From NCBI RefSeq assembly GCF_000006405.1, contig NW_003215631.1:149049-186150 (forward strand): DNA of 37,102 nucleotides, read 5' to 3'. This document shows, in pieces, positions 1 to 12,791 of the stretch. The notes beneath the pieces were generated by a model. The model ran no database searches. It was not told where the DNA came from and saw only the letters and a list, made by a program, of their open reading frames with translations. A program made the position numbers and the translations under genes. The DNA comes from Perkinsus marinus ATCC 50983 (lineage: Eukaryota > Perkinsozoa > Perkinsida > Perkinsidae). Each line of letters begins with the position of its first letter. Within the stretch, counting starts at the first letter, position 1.

Positions 1-4
1 ATCT

Positions 5-998
5 CTACGTTTGAACACCACGATGAAATACGAGGGATACCACGACTCGAAAAGTGTGACACTTGCAATGAGGCCGCCCCCATCTCGTTGATAGTACCAA
101 TTGGGCAATCAGCAGCATCCCAACAACGACAAGGTGGAGTCGATGTAGTAGACTCAAGGTGCGATGTGCTTCGGCGGGTGGCATTAGAACTAACTATGGG
201 GGTCGAATAGGGAATAGCAACGCCTTTCACATTGGAACACAACACACTGACATGATTTCCTCTATGAACTTCGCTGCCACCTTCACAGTGCTATTGTGAT
301 GCCAATACACCGCTGAGAAATTATCAACCACATGACAAGAATTTTATTATCGTGCCTCATCCCTACTTCTCGGTCCAACAATACTTAGTGATAGCCAACG
401 AGAAAGCTGTGACAGCAGTTGCTTGCCTCGACCTGGCACCCTTAGATGCACCCTCGTAACCCGAGGCCTACGACAAATGACGGGCCACCCACTCGCACGG
501 TCACGCGCCACATCCACATCTCGCGATGGCAGTCAGTGCTCTTCAGCATCTATCACGATATATCGTCACCATTTCGCGAATATCCACTACTCTCTACAGC
601 TGTACACGCCGTTTGAGGTCTACGGTCGAGCTAATTCGTTCTAATGTCGATGAGGGAGGTTGATTAATGTGTGTTACTGATGAGCTGAGGTTCATTCAGC
701 CGGTTAGCCCCCAACTCAGCGAAACGGTCATGAAGATATGATCTGAACAGTTTACTTTCGTCCGCACTGCGTCACTCTTGGACATTTGAGTGTCAATGTA
801 GATTTTCAATTTATCGTTGGACGGATCATGATACTCTTCATAAAGTGTAGAAGATCTAGAGGCAATTCCACGATTAGCAGGTTGCACAGTCAACTGAGGT
901 GGAGACCTATTTTGACACGCATCAAAATGTAGCGCGCGCCAGATAAACACTGAAGAATTTGGTTGCCCTACACAAGATGTGTGGTTACAGTCACTCCC
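5..998 (-). CDS. Incomplete gene, hypothetical protein with C-terminal hydrophobic segment
   Basis: I do not recognise this protein. Three coding-like blocks read on the minus strand. Block A is open from about 998 to 756 and ends at a GTAAAC donor; its last part reads YEEYHDPSNDKLKIYIDTQ followed by a short lysine/serine stretch. Block B (312-248) lies between a TTTCTCAG acceptor and a GTGTGT donor and reads VYWHHNSTVKVAAKFIEEIM. Block C (193-5) joins B in phase across a 54-nt intron, carries the hydrophobic run LHLVVVGMLLIAQLVLS and ends in TAG at 7-5. A and B do not join in phase, so at least one exon or an alternative donor is missing. No start codon was found. A second frame in block C is also open to the window edge, so the C-terminus is uncertain. 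It lies just downstream of the EF-hand gene on the same strand. Confidence 0.45.
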
Positions 999-1037
999 AT
1001 CAAATCACAACAATTATCGCATCAACCAGGAAAAGCA

Positions 1038-2850
1038 TCAACAGTGAGGCATTTGAGCCAAGGCATTGTGGGCGAGAGCATGTACTGGCAGCAACAATTG
1101 AGGCCTTTCTTCGGCGATGTTCACGAACTGCTCATATGATAGACATGGATATATGTCATCTTCGCCACCAGAGCTTCCCTCCGGGGCAATTCCCAGATTG
1201 GCGTAGACCTCGTGGGCCTATCGGAATGCCCGAAAATCGTCCCCGAAAGAACTGGACTTATCGTAGGCACACGCATAACCCACCCGAGTGCGAACATCTG
1301 AGTCGCTGATTGGCCCTATTCCGGCCTGTGCAGCAATGAGCAGCTGCAGGACTTCAGCGTATTCCAGCGAGCCCGAGTTGCCCAAATCATACAAGCTGAA
1401 GGCGAGTTTCACTTTCTCGACAGTCGAAATGCTCGAGACGTTCGATAAACCTGTCAAGACGCAACAAACGCCGTTTCCCATCTCACAAGAAAGTCGAAAA
1501 TCATCAAAGCTCTGGCGAGACTAGAAGGAAGTCACTAGTAAGTGCTCGAATATCTGGCACGTACCGATGATAAACTTCCTCAATTCGATGATGCCGCTAC
1601 CATCCGTATCGAACAGGTCGAACATACGTTCAATCAAAGCAGCATCTTGTCCAGGGAACATTCGCGTGAACTTGTCCAGGCCCAGCTCCCCCGATTTTTC
1701 CTGAGCGTTATGAAGGCACTGTCTTGAAGCAGAGTTGTAAGCAACCCATCTACGGTTCACCGTTTGGTCTCTGTGTCACGAACTCGTTTCATTCATTGAC
1801 GTGAAATACGTAATGTGGTTCGCAAGTTTTCAGGAATACTTTGAAGGAACTGAACTGTATGTGTTGGATGTGCATACAGTAATCGACCAAGTGAATTCTA
1901 TTTGAGATGATTCGTCTTACATGAATAACTACACAAACAACCAATTACCCACCGTATCAATCTCTTTGAATAGCTTGTACATGTGCTTTAGGTCGCTCGG
2001 CTGTATTGACGTAGATCCGGTTAATCGAGTGAATATGTCTGAGATCGAGCGGCTTTGCTCGTGTGAATGCCAACAGCGGTTCCTCGGCCAGGAACAACTT
2101 TTTCCCGTTAGTGTTACAGTCGGCCATCATGATACGAACACACAAGAAAGTTACCAAGGAGCCCAATCTCCTCTGTGTGAGCCATCTTCCCCTCCTGGAT
2201 AGTCAATATCAACTCTTGCTGTTGTTTTCTCCTCTCCAGTTGCTGCCGCTCGAGGTCTTTACTTTCCAGCCTAACCCGGTCATCTCTGGCATCCGCTCGC
2301 TGGAACGCTTTCGCCGGATTTCGAAACAGTGTGGCAAAGTCGTCCCACGTTATTCGCCCATCGCCATCACAATCCGCCATTTCTTGAAATAGAACTTGAG
2401 GTTCCACATAGTCAGCCATATCGTCACCTAGCATGGTTTCTAGGATGGCTTCGTCAACCACTTCGCCAAGCAGGGCGAGTACATGGCGGATTTTATCCTG
2501 AAGTCACGAAGCACTTAAATGGGGAGAATGAGATGCACCCACTTTGGTTAGGACACCGGAGAGATCGAAATCACAAGCATCGAATGCCTTCCTGAGGCGA
2601 TCAGTGTCGAACTTAGTAGGAGGCCTGGAACCAAATTGTCACGAGCGAAGAATGATCCAACACACCAGAAGCAGACTCAGTCACTCTATCTCTCGAGTCG
2701 AAGCTCTCGAGTCACAGAGTAGTTCTGAAAGGGACGAACCACCACTCACTCGGCATGCTGAGTTTGGCGTTTCTCTGTCACCAGTCCTCGTACTCCAAAC
2801 CGTTCAGCTTGGAGTCTGAGCGAGCGCGCGTTAGAATCAAGTACCGACAT
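1038..2850 (-). CDS. Multi-EF-hand calcium-binding protein (364 aa, 7 exons)
   Basis: Exons 2850-2750, 2624-2543, 2497-2155, 2038-1953, 1700-1565, 1450-1284 and 1217-1038 join in phase through GT-AG introns of 45-252 nt and end in TGA. EF-hand-like loops are visible at about residues 52-63 (D-F-D-L-S-G), 103-114 (DCDGDGRITWDD), 203-214 (DTEKSGELGLDK) and 235-246 (DTDGSGIIELRK), with a degenerate fifth at YDLGNSGSLEYAEV. The first loop lacks the usual acidic residue at position 12, so it may bind calcium poorly. A charged, probably helical linker rich in E, R, K and Q separates the first pair from the rest. The second half resembles calcineurin-B/NCS-type paired EF hands. The role is presumably calcium sensing; no catalytic domain is seen. 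The start is the first in-frame ATG of exon 1. I cannot name an orthologue. Confidence 0.85.
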
Positions 2851-3378
2851 CTCCTGATCGGCCTCTCAACACTGTGCCATGGTATCCATAATGTCACCAC
2901 GATGAGTGAAGAAGACAGATGAGAATACCACTGTGGGATTAGAGCGACCTCTTTTCACAGGAGTGCGAATATTCTATATTGCGAACGTATGCAACTCACT
3001 TTTGACCCACTCTCGACTGCATTGTAGTTGATGTAGCGGGATTGTGGCGAGTCGAGAAAAGAGGGTTTGGCCCCTTTTTCTTGAAACTCGACGGCCCGGG
3101 AATCCCAGGTTCACCTTGGTCAGGCTTCTCTGACGGTGGCATCAAACTTAGTGAAACTACCATCACTTCTCGAAGGGATTGGTGACATGTCCAACACTGC
3201 TTATAGCGATGAATGTGCGCAAATAGGGTGACTCATTACTGATGCTATCAGTCACCATTCCTTGCGATTTATGATACTGATATTCAGACAACAATTCACC
3301 AAAATTTGTATTCGCAATCCAGCAACACTGATGCACAAACACGGACGTGATGAAACGAACACAACTCGCTCGGAACAG

Positions 3379-4201
3379 TCAAGACTGTAATTCGTCGCGG
3401 AGGAGTCTGGAAACGTCATCAACAGTAAGAACATCAGCTATCTCGACTACTTTCTCCCGGCTCTTAGAACCCTGCAAAGCAGCAAATAATGCACCAATAC
3501 ACCACATATTAGAGCCGACTCAGGTCATTCCTGCCGCACTCGCTAGGGGACTTTCAATTTCTCAACGCCATTGGAATCTCCCGTTCATATACCTTGTGAG
3601 AAAATATGCACATGCTCAACCGTAGACGTTGGTGACAATATGAGACTTCTGAGGAAATTTTGTGAGACTATTGTTGATTACTGTGCATTTCTACCCGGAT
3701 TCGTACATGAACTTCTGTAGTTAGTGAAAAAACTCCTAAGTTCAGCTGAAGAAACGAACATATATTCCGACACTGCTCATATCAAAGGGTCAAGGACGAT
3801 GAACCCTACCTGGACAAGAGCCACATCTTTCTTCTTTACACCGAGTACTTCCTTCGAGAGGAAGCTCAACAGTTCCTCATTCGCCTCGCCATCTCTCGCA
3901 GAAGCATTCAGCTGTACACCCAGAGCACCCTCGGCATCTATCCCAGTGAGACAGGACACCTAAACATTACGTACTGTCAACAGTCTATGAATACGAATTC
4001 GAAACCGGTACAGTTGGAATCTCATCATATCGTTGTTGCGCTCACCTTAGCTCCCGGTTTTGCTCGGATCGCTATCCGTGCCTGACTGGTTCGCGGACAT
4101 TTCGTTACGCAACTCAGTAAGTCACAGGAAGTAGGAGCCACGCAGTCTGGCGAGTCTTTCACGTTTTTATCCTTTTTCGAGGAGTTCTTACTGCGCACCA
4201 T
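3379..4201 (-). CDS. UPF0235/DUF167 family protein (C15orf40-like, 132 aa)
   Basis: Three exons (4201-4046, 3959-3810, 3471-3379) join in phase and end in TGA. The first intron is 86 nt, the second a longer 338 nt. After a lysine-rich start (MVRSKNSSKKDKN) the protein shows the family core in order: RIAIRAKPGAK, then LGVQLNASARDGEANEEL, then FLSKEVLGVKKKDVALVQG and SKSREKVV, ending near RLLRDELQS. This order and spacing match the small alpha/beta UPF0235 fold found in bacteria, archaea and eukaryotes. The biochemical role of the family is not established. The length is close to the human homologue. About 35 residues upstream of the core are not conserved and could contain a further small intron, though none is required by frame. 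Confidence 0.88.
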
Positions 4202-4810
4202 TTTTGCAGGATACAAACCACTACGTAGTGTTGCACTGTTACCAACCCCAACAGAAAAGAGACGTCGCATATGGTTGAATCTACCGCAGTGCGACGGAAT
4301 CCAAGACTGAGAGCATCGAAACACATAGAGAACTCGGAGATGAGAAGGCTATTCAATTCCCAATCCGCTTCATGTATATAAAATTTACAGACTAACCGCG
4401 ATCTCGACTTCCCAAAACTCGAATAGGACTTCGTATTCACGTCGCTCAACCCTTTTAAATTCTGCACCCGGGAAGCTCTACCAATTGTAATACTTCTAGT
4501 CATTTTGGTTGTCTACACCCATCCTTCGATTCCGCATGGTTTCGGATCGAAATCGAGGATAGAACTTCAGTGAAACTATTCAACACAACACACCAACGAT
4601 AGTACATTTCATAGATAAGCACTTCAAAGCAGTGCACCTTATCTAGCCTTAATCGGGTTGCATCTAAGGTTATGGCATGTCATCATGCGCAGACTAGACA
4701 GTTGCCGCAAGAATGGTATGATAAGAGGCCCTTGGTAAATATGGTGGATTGAGCTTTCCCAATTCTCGCTTCCTGAGAGATGAAATACCGAGCTCCTAGT
4801 GAAAGCGACG

Positions 4811-5374
4811 CTACTTCATATAGAAATCCTCATCTGTCTTCCAGAATGGTTTGAAACCCTGGTAGCCGACAATACCATAATCTCGCCACTGAACAGAAAG
4901 CCAGATTTCGACGCGTGCTTGCAGACGAAATTATCCGCCTTGTGCGAGAACACATATTGAATCAAATCAGACACTTCTCACAGCGTTGTGCGGCTTTGTA
5001 GGGTTCTTCATGTTAGCACACCATGTTTCGGTAGCTGTCGAATTGCGTTGTTCCCGATTACGCATGGCTCTCCATCGAGCTCTATTAGCGACCTTGCGAG
5101 AAGCATCATACTTGGGAGAAGAAGACAATCACATTGTCGCACCTCAAGGTGTTTCCGCATCCTTCTAGCCTCTGGAAGGCCAACATCTGATTGCCGTATA
5201 GCAGCCTGGGAGGCCCACGCAAAGGCTAGCGTGAAAATATAAGGCTCTGCACTACCTCAATGTCCTCGTGCGATAGCATATCCATAGACGAAGACACCGC
5301 GTTGGCTCTCATGAACGGCAATCCATAGACATTCTCCACATACTTTCTTGGAATGTGACCAAAGTACCCTGGTA
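4811..5374 (-). CDS. CIMIP2/FAM166-like ciliary microtubule protein (5' exon missing)
   Basis: Four exons (5374-5256, 5205-5143, 5092-4982, 4888-4811) join in phase through introns of 50, 50 and 93 nt and end in TAG. Two GYxG-type motifs are visible: VPGYFGHIPRKYVENVYG near the start and DYGIVGYQGFKPFWKTDEDF at the C-terminus. The pattern P-G-Y-x-G-x-[IV]-P-R with a following E-N-x-Y-G is typical of the FAM166/CIMIP2 group, which line the inside of ciliary doublet microtubules. Between them lies a basic, arginine-rich helix-like stretch. The first codon of the 5374 exon is split, so at least one short upstream exon with the start codon is missing; I could not place it with confidence between 5375 and 5860. 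The family call rests on motif memory, not on an alignment. Confidence 0.68.
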
Positions 5375-7142
5375 CTGCGTTAGTAACTAGCGACCTCCCT
5401 GAGGCAACACTGTACCGAGAGCCCACTAGTGAGCTCGATCAATACCCGCAAGGATTGCTGTCAGAGAGCCTTGGCGATGTCCCCTACGACGGTTGGAGGA
5501 TGGTAGAGGCTCACATGACCCCCGTCGAGACAACTTTCTTCTCTCCCGGTTGCCCAAAGAACTGCACGGAAACCACACTACTCACAGAGTTCCATAAGAG
5601 GGAATACTTCGGTTCTCGTTTTCGCAAGTCACTTGTGTAAAATGGAGGCGTATGAAAACAACTTTGAGGCTCCCCACGTCGAGAAGGGTAGCCTACAAAA
5701 ACCAAGCCGCACAACCACGTCGACTCGTGAGCCACTCCACTTCCACCCTTCTTACTACTCGTATGCAGGTCCTTCCTGTCAAAAGCTAATACGCCTCCCA
5801 CTCTCTGGGGTACTACTACGAGCAGAAGCACGTTTATAATACCAATTAAATTCATGCCTCACCTGTATGTGCTGAGCTCAGCCGAGTCGACGACACATGC
5901 ACTCTTTCCGAAACAGGGAGCCAGTCGGAGCTGTGTCGGGAGTCAGCAGCCGTGCGTCGCAGGCCCGTGTTCACACACATGAAAATCCAATACTGTGCAT
6001 TGACTGCCACTGGCGGATCGACGAGGATTTGCAAATTGCCGAAATCCGATAGACACCAATTTTCCCTGGACGCATACCGAATTGCCCAAACGGCGATGAT
6101 GTGCGTATGATAGAATTCCTATCAATGATCTTTGCCTCAGTCATTCTCGCGTTGGTTCATAACAAGCATCAAGCCGAACGCACTCCAGTAATGTACAGTA
6201 ATCACAGTCGCAACTATCCTGAGACCCCAAAACGAACACAACAGATGTCGATTATTTTCCTCGCCAATTGTTCATACACCAGGCAAGAAAACTACACTAA
6301 CCCGGCAATTCGAGGCAATCCCAGAGTAATTCGCAAAAGCATATTTCAGAGTTACCATTCGTTGCACTAACTGTAGTAAGAAAGTACAACTCATGGAGTA
6401 GAAAAGCGAGTTGTACGGGAAAAACCTCGAACATGGATGATATTCCAGCACACACTCATCATTAGCTGAGCCACCAAGTCGGCCTCTCTCATCTCAACCA
6501 GTATGTTTCCATCATATAAAGTCCGTGGTGAAATGCAGAACATCGGAAGCAATGTCCGCATCCTGCACAAAATTGATTCCAAACAATGTCTCCCAAATAC
6601 ATATTTGAGCAAGGGAATTCCAACTACACAACAACAACGCAGTTATTCTCTCTACGCATTCATACTGCCAAGTCGAATATACGACAGGCGCTCAATCTCA
6701 TTATCATGAACTACGATTTTAATTCAGGTAAGCCCGATGACATCTCAAACGCTATGGAGCATCCATCGTGCTTAGCTTCTCTCCAGGTGCTTGAGGATAC
6801 GCAATCCTCCTCAGAGATCCCTCGCCCACCTCAGCAGCGGGAACAGGGTGACCAACCATATAACTCCTTTGCACATTATCATTACCACCAATTACGATAA
6901 TTGCCAGCTCAGCTTATGTAACGCAAATTTTTGCCTTACGAATAAGGGAATTTCCACCCATCCCCCGTGAACACCCGTTCATTGGCAACGACACAATGAA
7001 TGACATCCAGAAACAACAATCAGTGTAGCAGTGATCATCCTTCGAACACAAACAAAGGACTATCTATAACATGCAAAAGCCCATTACAGCATCTTATATC
7101 CCATCTAACATACGTAGTTCATCACGCGTGACCTTTTTGGGT
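5375..7142. other. Stretch without a readable gene
   Basis: About 1.8 kb between the ciliary-like gene and the exon at 7143-7362. It should hold the 5' exon of the ciliary-like gene, but I could not choose one. On the minus strand around 6755-6860 a frame ending in TAG reads coding-like (MVGHPVPAAEVGEGSLRR), but it does not join in phase to the exon at 7143-7362. A 9-bp inverted repeat (GTACAACTC) lies near 6386-6418. I see no convincing RNA gene or mobile element. Confidence 0.4.
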
Positions 7143-7362
7143 AAATTACCTCAACATTCGGCATGGCAGTGTTTCCGCCCTCGAGCCATCCTTGTGTACT
7201 GACAACAGATGATACTCCGCTGGACCTGAAATACTGCCCGAAATGCTCAACCAGAGAGCCTCTCAGAACCCCACTGTATTCCCCCGCTCGCTTCGTCCTT
7301 TCCACTCGTATCGGCGTCTGGCTGAGCGTGAACATGGGCTTATTCTCGGGTCTTTTTATCAT
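7143..7362 (-). CDS. Coding exon of an unrecognised gene
   Basis: The minus strand is open from ATG at 7362 to a GAG|GTAATT donor at 7143/7142. The product is basic at first (MIKRPENKPMFTLSQTPIRV) and then reads GEYSGVLRGSLVEHFGQYF and a Ser/Val-rich segment. Codon use and the good donor site suggest a real exon of about 73 codons. I could not find a downstream exon in the matching phase, so the C-terminus is unknown. No family is recognised. Confidence 0.45.
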
Positions 7363-8935
7363 ACGATTTCTGCATACTCAGCAATAATGTCACAAGTTAG
7401 CAAATGCCGCTTTACAGTATTATATTGCCTCGTATTGAGTGATTTCGAATGAAATCTCTGCCCTTGTCCGGATTAGCTTCTATTGTAGCTTTCACATGTT
7501 CGAACCTGCGTGGGCTACTCACTTAACTTGTACGGTATCTTCTACCCTCCTTTCACGCGATCAAATGCAGCATTATGCGGTACGAACAGTGAGTACCTGA
7601 ATACATCGCAACAACCGCCCCTTAGAAAATGAGCAAACGAGTTAAGCCGAATTCCCTACGGTCCTGTCAAGTTGAGCTCATGAACGACGGAGGGATCGCA
7701 CATCATGATCAACTCGCAAAACCTCGACAAATCTCGATTTTTGAGCAGAAACCTGATCAGATCTGAGCGCAAACTGACCTTGCTCGAGGATGATTACTGT
7801 ATAGTTGACCGTCGAACTGTCCGCCTAGAAGACGCGAAGTATGCGAAGGAATTAAGTTTTCCCCAGGGGTCATTGTGATACCATCCGTGCAGTTTTACGT
7901 GTCTTTTGGTCAGCAAAGGGTATCTAGAACCAAAGCAAGTTCATTGAGTTCAATAAATAAGATGATATTTTCTCGAGGGTAACACCTCATCACGACTGCT
8001 CCTCAATCCAGTGTCTTCTCATTATTGTACGTTCATTTCAACGCAAAATTAATTTTTATCGCGTTTCACATTCTATAGCTGTCACTGCCTCGACCATCGA
8101 TGAGACAGTCATGCATAAAGTTTTACCGAGATTAAGTTGCTCAGCTCTGCATGAACGAGACAAGGAGTACCTCGACATGCTCGATCTATTCAGATGCACA
8201 TTCACTATTTCAAGATCCATCTGACGGTTCAAGTATACGATTCTCACACGATAATACAGTGCTACGCATAGACTATCTTCCTATCGTTTCCTACATACTA
8301 CATATACAATGGGTCAGCTCAGATGCACACAACCAGTGAGTCAAGCCACACGTAGCAAGGTTCAGTCTTAACAGATTAATATGTGTTACATTCACGACGT
8401 AAAAATGCTTTACAATGTAGAGCAAGCGCCATTGCACTAGAGTGGACTTCATCTCTACACGAACAGCGGTAAGAGTAGACATTAGCCCCACCCTTGCACT
8501 ACGTCTTCAACCATGTATATCCAGCATCTCTATCCACTTTGCGAGGGAACAACTTATATCGCCAATCCCTGCCAAGTGGATTGAGCCGTGCGCACCCTCG
8601 ACTGAACATTCCTCTCAAACGCTAAAATGTCCCGCAACACCATGTTACTTCATAACACAATACCACAGAAAATGTTGAGGTGTGTGCGCCCCAGTGTATT
8701 ATGGGATAATAAAACTACCTACGACGAAGACTATCAATCCCTTTCTCAGCCTTCCACAACAGCAGCCGCAATTTTGATATCTTCAAAAGCAAGTACAGAT
8801 CAGCACGAGCGTCCTTGTCATCACCACAAAATTCGACATCTCCAATTAACGCCGATGAAATCCACTACAGGGGAAAATATGCTTGGATGGATTTAGATGA
8901 TAATACGGGAAGCGGTGCTGAACTGCTGTTCCTAA
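7363..8935. other. Intergenic stretch, nothing recognised
   Basis: About 1.6 kb upstream of the 7143-7362 exon and downstream of the Rab1 stop codon. Only short open frames without splice-consistent partners are present. I see no RNA gene, transposon end or extended repeat here. Confidence 0.5.
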
Positions 8936-10224
<1,289 letters not shown>

Positions 10225-10385
10225 GACGGTATAACAGAACGATGAAGGTTATTAGCGTTAGAAGTGACAACCCTGAACGCGGCTAGCGGAGCGATGTGCG
10301 TTTGTGCAAATTTGCGAAAACAGCCTTTCAGATTTCGCTCGCCCAGAAAAAAAACTCAGGAGAGCAACTGGACATGGAAGCAACA

Positions 10386-11632
10386 TTATCGTATATCAAT
10401 TGTCAAAGCTTCAGCTTCTGGTTCGCACTCCGAGACTTCGCTTCTTGTACTGCGAGTGTAACGCTCGGCTGAAAAATGAGATGTTCTCGATCAAAACGAA
10501 CGCAGCTCACCCGATTCGATTGCTTCCATAGCTTCCTCGATCGTTTGATACCCTGAAAGAAAAGGCTCGATCCCGATGACCCAATCCAAGAAAGGCAGAT
10601 ACTCGCAGAAGCCTTTCGAAATCAATTAGCATACCAGACATGTACTCCTTCATCTCGATGTTGCATTTTCTACAGTGGTATGGTATTGTCGTCCGAGATC
10701 TCTTAGCAAGGCACGACGGGCACACTTCCCTCCGTAGGAGTGCGCCAAGCACGCCACGATCGTCCAGATCCTACATTCACATAATAGATCGAAGTAGCAA
10801 AAAGAGAGGTCTCAAACCTGCAATGAATTGGCATCACCAATGCTACAGCCGTCGAGGAATATTTGTGGCACCGCCGGAGATCCATCAGCAGTCAGATGTA
10901 TACGTCGAGAACGGTGGAGATTCCGAACGACCTGCAACGATGCTGTTCGCCATCGCGATATACACTCACAATTAAGACTACTAATTCGCAACATACACAG
11001 TTTCGTCTTTCCCGTATGTGGAAAACTTCTACTATAAGGAGACGATATTATCGTACGCTACGTGGTGTTATCGAGTTCGCTTAGGCTCTTGCCGCACATA
11101 AAACCAGTTGAGCACCGGTGTCAACTCTGCATTGCGAAAGCAGAGAATTGGCGCGTTATTCACCAAGCAAATTCCAACATGCTGACCATATCCATATTTG
11201 ATCATTGTGAATACCTCAACATGTCTGTCAGTCCTTTCCACGGCGGCAGACTCCCGGCGCTGGCCGAGGAAAATAAAGTCGACTGCCGAATCTCGATTCA
11301 TGTCGATGACCTTGTGGTGCGCACCGAAGACTTTGAGATGATCTCGAATCTGATAAATTCCCTAGCTGTATTACCGCGCACTCTGACCCTTTGATATTGC
11401 CACGTTATACAAGCAAAATTAACAACAGAACAACAGCATTTGCGCCGGACTCATTTCCCGCAAATGCTCCCAGACCACCCGTGTCTTGCAACTTCGGACA
11501 AAAAATAATCCGCGAGCATACCCGCTTCGAATCAAGATACTCCCTGCGGTTGACACCCAGCGTTGTTATCAAAACGATAACCTCAGCAGTGTATTCCACA
11601 CGCGGGGCCACTCGCAGTGCAGGAAATGACAT
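10386..11632 (-). CDS. Glutaredoxin-fold protein with cysteine-rich C-terminus (206 aa, 6 exons)
   Basis: Exons 11632-11522, 11349-11215, 10931-10818, 10770-10635, 10552-10511 and 10468-10386 join in phase and end in TAA. The first 130 residues follow the glutaredoxin order seen in GRXCR1 and plant At3g28850-type proteins: a beta strand EVIVLITTLG, a helix with EYLDSKRIRDHL, a strand HHKVIDM, then SPAVPQIFLDG with the cis-proline at about 104 and IGDANSLQDLDDRG. The position that carries the catalytic CxxC in redox-active glutaredoxins reads Y-L-D-S (Ser35), so thiol chemistry there is unlikely. Two CxxC pairs follow (CPSC at 137-140 and CRKC at 153-156), a likely zinc site. The tail is acidic and unconserved. 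The largest intron (283 nt) lies between exons 2 and 3. The gene starts 107 bp from the stop of the next upstream gene. Confidence 0.82.
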
Positions 11633-11738
11633 TCACGGTTATCACTGAACATTATCCCACTCGCGATGATGACAACGCAACCAACCGGAGGTCAACCGAA
11701 ACTCGTGATCACTACGCGAGATGCTGAAGCACTCATGC

Positions 11739-12592
11739 TCACTCCTCCTCATCATCATCATCATCATCAACACCTTCCAGCGGCTCATCATCGCGAATCT
11801 CACACGACCCTGTAGCCCTGTCCGGCAATCCCAACGCGCGTCGCCTCGCTCGGATCGCGGAAGCTTGCAACTGCAAAGAACCTTTCGCTACCACTGCTGA
11901 GTCGTCTCTTACCGCTTCCTCCTGTAAGTATATAGCCTCTCGATGGACCGGTAGGAGAAACTCATGTTCTCGCTCCGCGAAGAACTGAACATGGAGCTCA
12001 TACGAGATGCGCCCTACGACTACTGACCTTCTCCAATTTGGCCTGCCGTTTTTCATTCAATTGATAGGCGATATATGCAACAGCGATAGTAACGACGAAC
12101 ATCACCCCCGACCATCTGAGGAGTCACTGTACAAGTCACTGTTACGTTCATCGCCTTCTACTGTCTCGTCTGAGATCTCGTTCGCCCAGGAAAAAACTTG
12201 TACGGCGGATGATCCGGGTCGTACTGTGACCGAAAAAACAGTCTGAGTAGTCTGCCGTATACGCCCCCCACCTGTTTCCACCTATCTGGTACATTACGAA
12301 GATAGAAATCTCCACGCTTCTCTGGAGCTGAAACAAACCACGACGCGATGATCTCAGCAGTGTCTGCTTGAGACAGTGTTGAGATATACGTTCGCTTCCA
12401 ACAGCTGAGCTCAAGACTTTAGAAGTGTATATAAACCAGCGAAATTCGTCTGAAATTTCCCCAGAATCCTCATATTGTCATTATCGCATGTAGTTGACTA
12501 TGTGCATATTCTACCACACGGGGAGGCAAGCAAATGAGTGCGAGTGAAATCCACGTGACGGACTTACACATTCCTGACGGAGGGCTAGCCAT
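11739..12592 (-). CDS. Hypothetical single-pass membrane protein with acidic tail (186 aa)
   Basis: Exons 12592-12568, 12363-12162, 12115-12028 and 11984-11739 join in phase and end in TGA. The protein begins MASPPSGMYTAEIIASWF, continues with a basic aromatic region (WKQVGGVYGRLLRLFFRSQ and DHPPYKFFPGRTR), then a probable membrane helix at about 79-95 (VMFVVTIAVAYIAYQL), a charged helix (NEKRQAKLEKFFAEREHEF) and a C-terminal run of aspartate and glutamate encoded partly by GAT repeats. I do not recognise the family. Its small size and single central helix would suit a subunit of a membrane complex, but that is only a guess. The first exon is just 25 nt; its join to exon 2 rests on phase and consensus alone, and the acceptor at 12364 is the weakest part of the model. 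Confidence 0.7.
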
Positions 12593-12791
12593 GCTGCTAA
12601 CGCACAAATATAGCACTGACACAGTAGAGGTCACCAGCTGAGCCAACTCGAACACAAATCGCATGCATTCTAAGATGTACATATGCACTCAGAGCGACCC
12701 AATAGCCAGCATTGGGCGATACTATGTTAAATCGTCATATAGGGGCTTTCCAAATATGCACACTATAAACTGCTGAAGACGGAAGGGAATC

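Noticed and set aside
11739-11790. CAT/ATC trinucleotide run as a microsatellite of note
   Set aside because: It is the aspartate/glutamate-coding end of the 186-aa gene and is short.
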